This document shows, piece after piece, positions 63,471 to 64,000 of a stretch of 64,000 nucleotides of DNA. The position numbers and the translations under genes are program-made. Each line of letters begins with the position of its first letter. Position 1 is the stretch's first letter. The notes beneath the pieces were generated by a model. The model did not search any database. It saw only the letters and a list, made by a program, of their open reading frames with translations, and was not told the DNA's origin. The DNA comes from Lunularia cruciata (taxonomy: Eukaryota; Streptophyta; Marchantiopsida; Lunulariales; Lunulariaceae). The stretch covers positions 68,820,001-68,884,000 of the forward strand of contig OX419757.1 of NCBI GenBank assembly GCA_948567375.1, written 5' to 3'.

Positions 63471-63927
63471 TATAAAAGACCGAGATTGAGGAGAGAAATA
63501 GGACAATGAAACTCACATTGGGACACTTGAATGTGGGAAAACTCCGAATGCCTAGCATGAGCTTTGGCTTTGGTATTTATAGATAGCATACAAGGTCCTT
63601 GAAAAGCTTCTCAAGAAGCTTCTTCAAGCCGCTTTCTTAGAGTGCAAGCCAAGTTAACTAGGAAGCTTCTCAAGAAGTTTCCTTCTAGAAGTCGCCTACT
63701 TGGCGTGCAAGCTAAGCTAGTTGGAAGCTTCTAGAAGCTTCCTTCTAGAAGCAGTCTACTTGGCGTGCAAGCTAAGCTAGTTGGAAGCTTCTAGAAGCTT
63801 CCTTCTAGAAGCTACTTACTTGAGGTGCAAGCTAAGCTAGATATTTCCGGAATATTCTAGGCTAATTTGTCTTATGTGCTACTTCGTAAGCCCGACTAAC
63901 TTCGTCGCTAAACTCCATATTGTTACA
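63471..63927 (-). repeat. 5' LTR of the nested chromovirus, 457 bp, with tandem 60-bp units
   Basis: TGTAACAATATGGAG start at 63927; the 3' end reads TTTTATA (decayed TTTTACA) at 63471. Positions 63721-63780 and 63781-63840 are two tandem 60-bp units, each with GAA-GC-TTC-TA-GAA-GC-TTC (63724-63741 and 63784-63801) and ending GTGCAAGCTAAGCTAG. A third, more diverged unit precedes them at about 63661-63720. Confidence 0.92.
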
Positions 63928-64000
63928 TGGAGGCTATTACACATATTCCTTGGCCTATGGATGTGAGAAAAGTGCGAGCATTCTTGGGTTGGAAAACTTC

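Larger units (their letters stand above)
58251..63927 (-). mobile_element. full-length nested chromovirus (Ty3/gypsy) with heat-shock-element LTRs
   Basis: 5,677 bp, minus orientation. The 5' LTR is 63927-63471 (457 bp) and the 3' LTR 58676-58251 (426 bp). The primer-binding site is at 63469-63458, the polypurine tract at 58690-58677, and the perfect 5-bp target duplication TGGAG lies at 58246-58250 and 63928-63932. Removing it restores the host reverse-transcriptase reading (VFSKPRWS... to EAITHIP). Domains run gag, protease, reverse transcriptase, RNase H, integrase, chromodomain. Several stops and frameshifts remain, so it is not autonomous, but it is the most complete element here and the reference for the copies at 21826-25598 and 11217-15770. 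Confidence 0.95.
50841..64000 (+). mobile_element. decayed Ty3/gypsy element carrying a DNA methyltransferase, host of three nested insertions
   Basis: Plus-strand order: LTR- or leader-like sequence (from about 50841, matching 18843-19180), gag with a zinc knuckle (52922-52960), protease ending DVLVGR at about 54176-54193, then PMGF and SRPGWQ (54950-55012). Next comes a C5-methyltransferase (55221-57060 without the insertion), then reverse transcriptase from about 57700 with FSTLDL (57858-57875), a catalytic box reading CYIDEILVY (58060-58086, second Asp replaced by Glu) and KLRLGKCRFFHKQIEYQ. After the nested chromovirus it resumes at 63933 with AITHIPWPMDVRKVRAFLG and leaves the window. 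Insertions inside it are solo LTRs at 54194-54931 and 55582-56312, and the chromovirus at 58251-63927. The coding frame is riddled with stops; the 3' part and 3' LTR lie outside the window and the 5' boundary is approximate. Confidence 0.8.

Noticed and set aside
1-64000. CRISPR array, operon, rRNA or tRNA gene
   Set aside because: No regularly spaced repeats, no rRNA-like stretch and no convincing tRNA cloverleaf were seen; the window is eukaryotic nuclear DNA. Only primer-binding sites complementary to tRNA were found.

Overview
This is nuclear DNA of a land plant, most likely a bryophyte and probably a moss. The evidence is short exons with GT-AG introns of about 100 to 1,300 bases, a chloroplast-targeted two-RRM protein, a 17-exon plant-type PSMD5 gene, and chromodomain Ty3/gypsy elements whose TG/CA-rich, CG-poor sequence looks eroded by methylation. 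The species is inferred from style only; nothing in the window names it.

Layout. A gene island (about 28.9-49.3 kb, higher in GC and CG) sits between two AT-rich blocks of layered LTR retrotransposons. The island holds three genes. (1) A plus-strand chloroplast ribonucleoprotein, 4 exons, 318 aa, 29451-30927. (2) A minus-strand protein with an N-terminal WD40 propeller and a very long C-terminal coiled coil, at least 9 exons, 33417-41184; it converges on gene 1. (3) A minus-strand PSMD5/S5b-type proteasome-base assembly chaperone, 42593-49200. For this gene I could place 17 exons with every reading phase closed, giving 555 aa. Genes 2 and 3 are tandem, about 1.4 kb apart.

Left block (1-28.8 kb): a decayed minus-strand Ty3 element with a TGTAATACC-type LTR (20-5345), carrying a solo LTR of its own family; undatable reverse-transcriptase and gag-like debris; a decayed chromovirus (11217-15770); and a younger copy of the same chromovirus (21826-25598) with TSD AAAAA, PBS, PPT and a large internal deletion.

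Right block (about 50.7-64 kb): a decayed plus-strand Ty3 element running off the window end. It carries, between protease and reverse transcriptase, a C5-cytosine DNA methyltransferase domain. It has been hit three times: by two solo LTRs in opposite orientation (TSDs GTAGA/GTGGA and CCTAC) and by a complete minus-strand chromovirus (58251-63927, TSD TGGAG).

Most notable observations: the methyltransferase-bearing retrotransposon, and the chromovirus LTRs, which contain runs of perfect heat-shock elements (GAA-nn-TTC-nn-GAA) upstream of a TATA box, partly as tandem 60-bp units whose number differs between LTRs. No element in the window has an intact coding region, so these are fossils of systems that may be active elsewhere in the genome.
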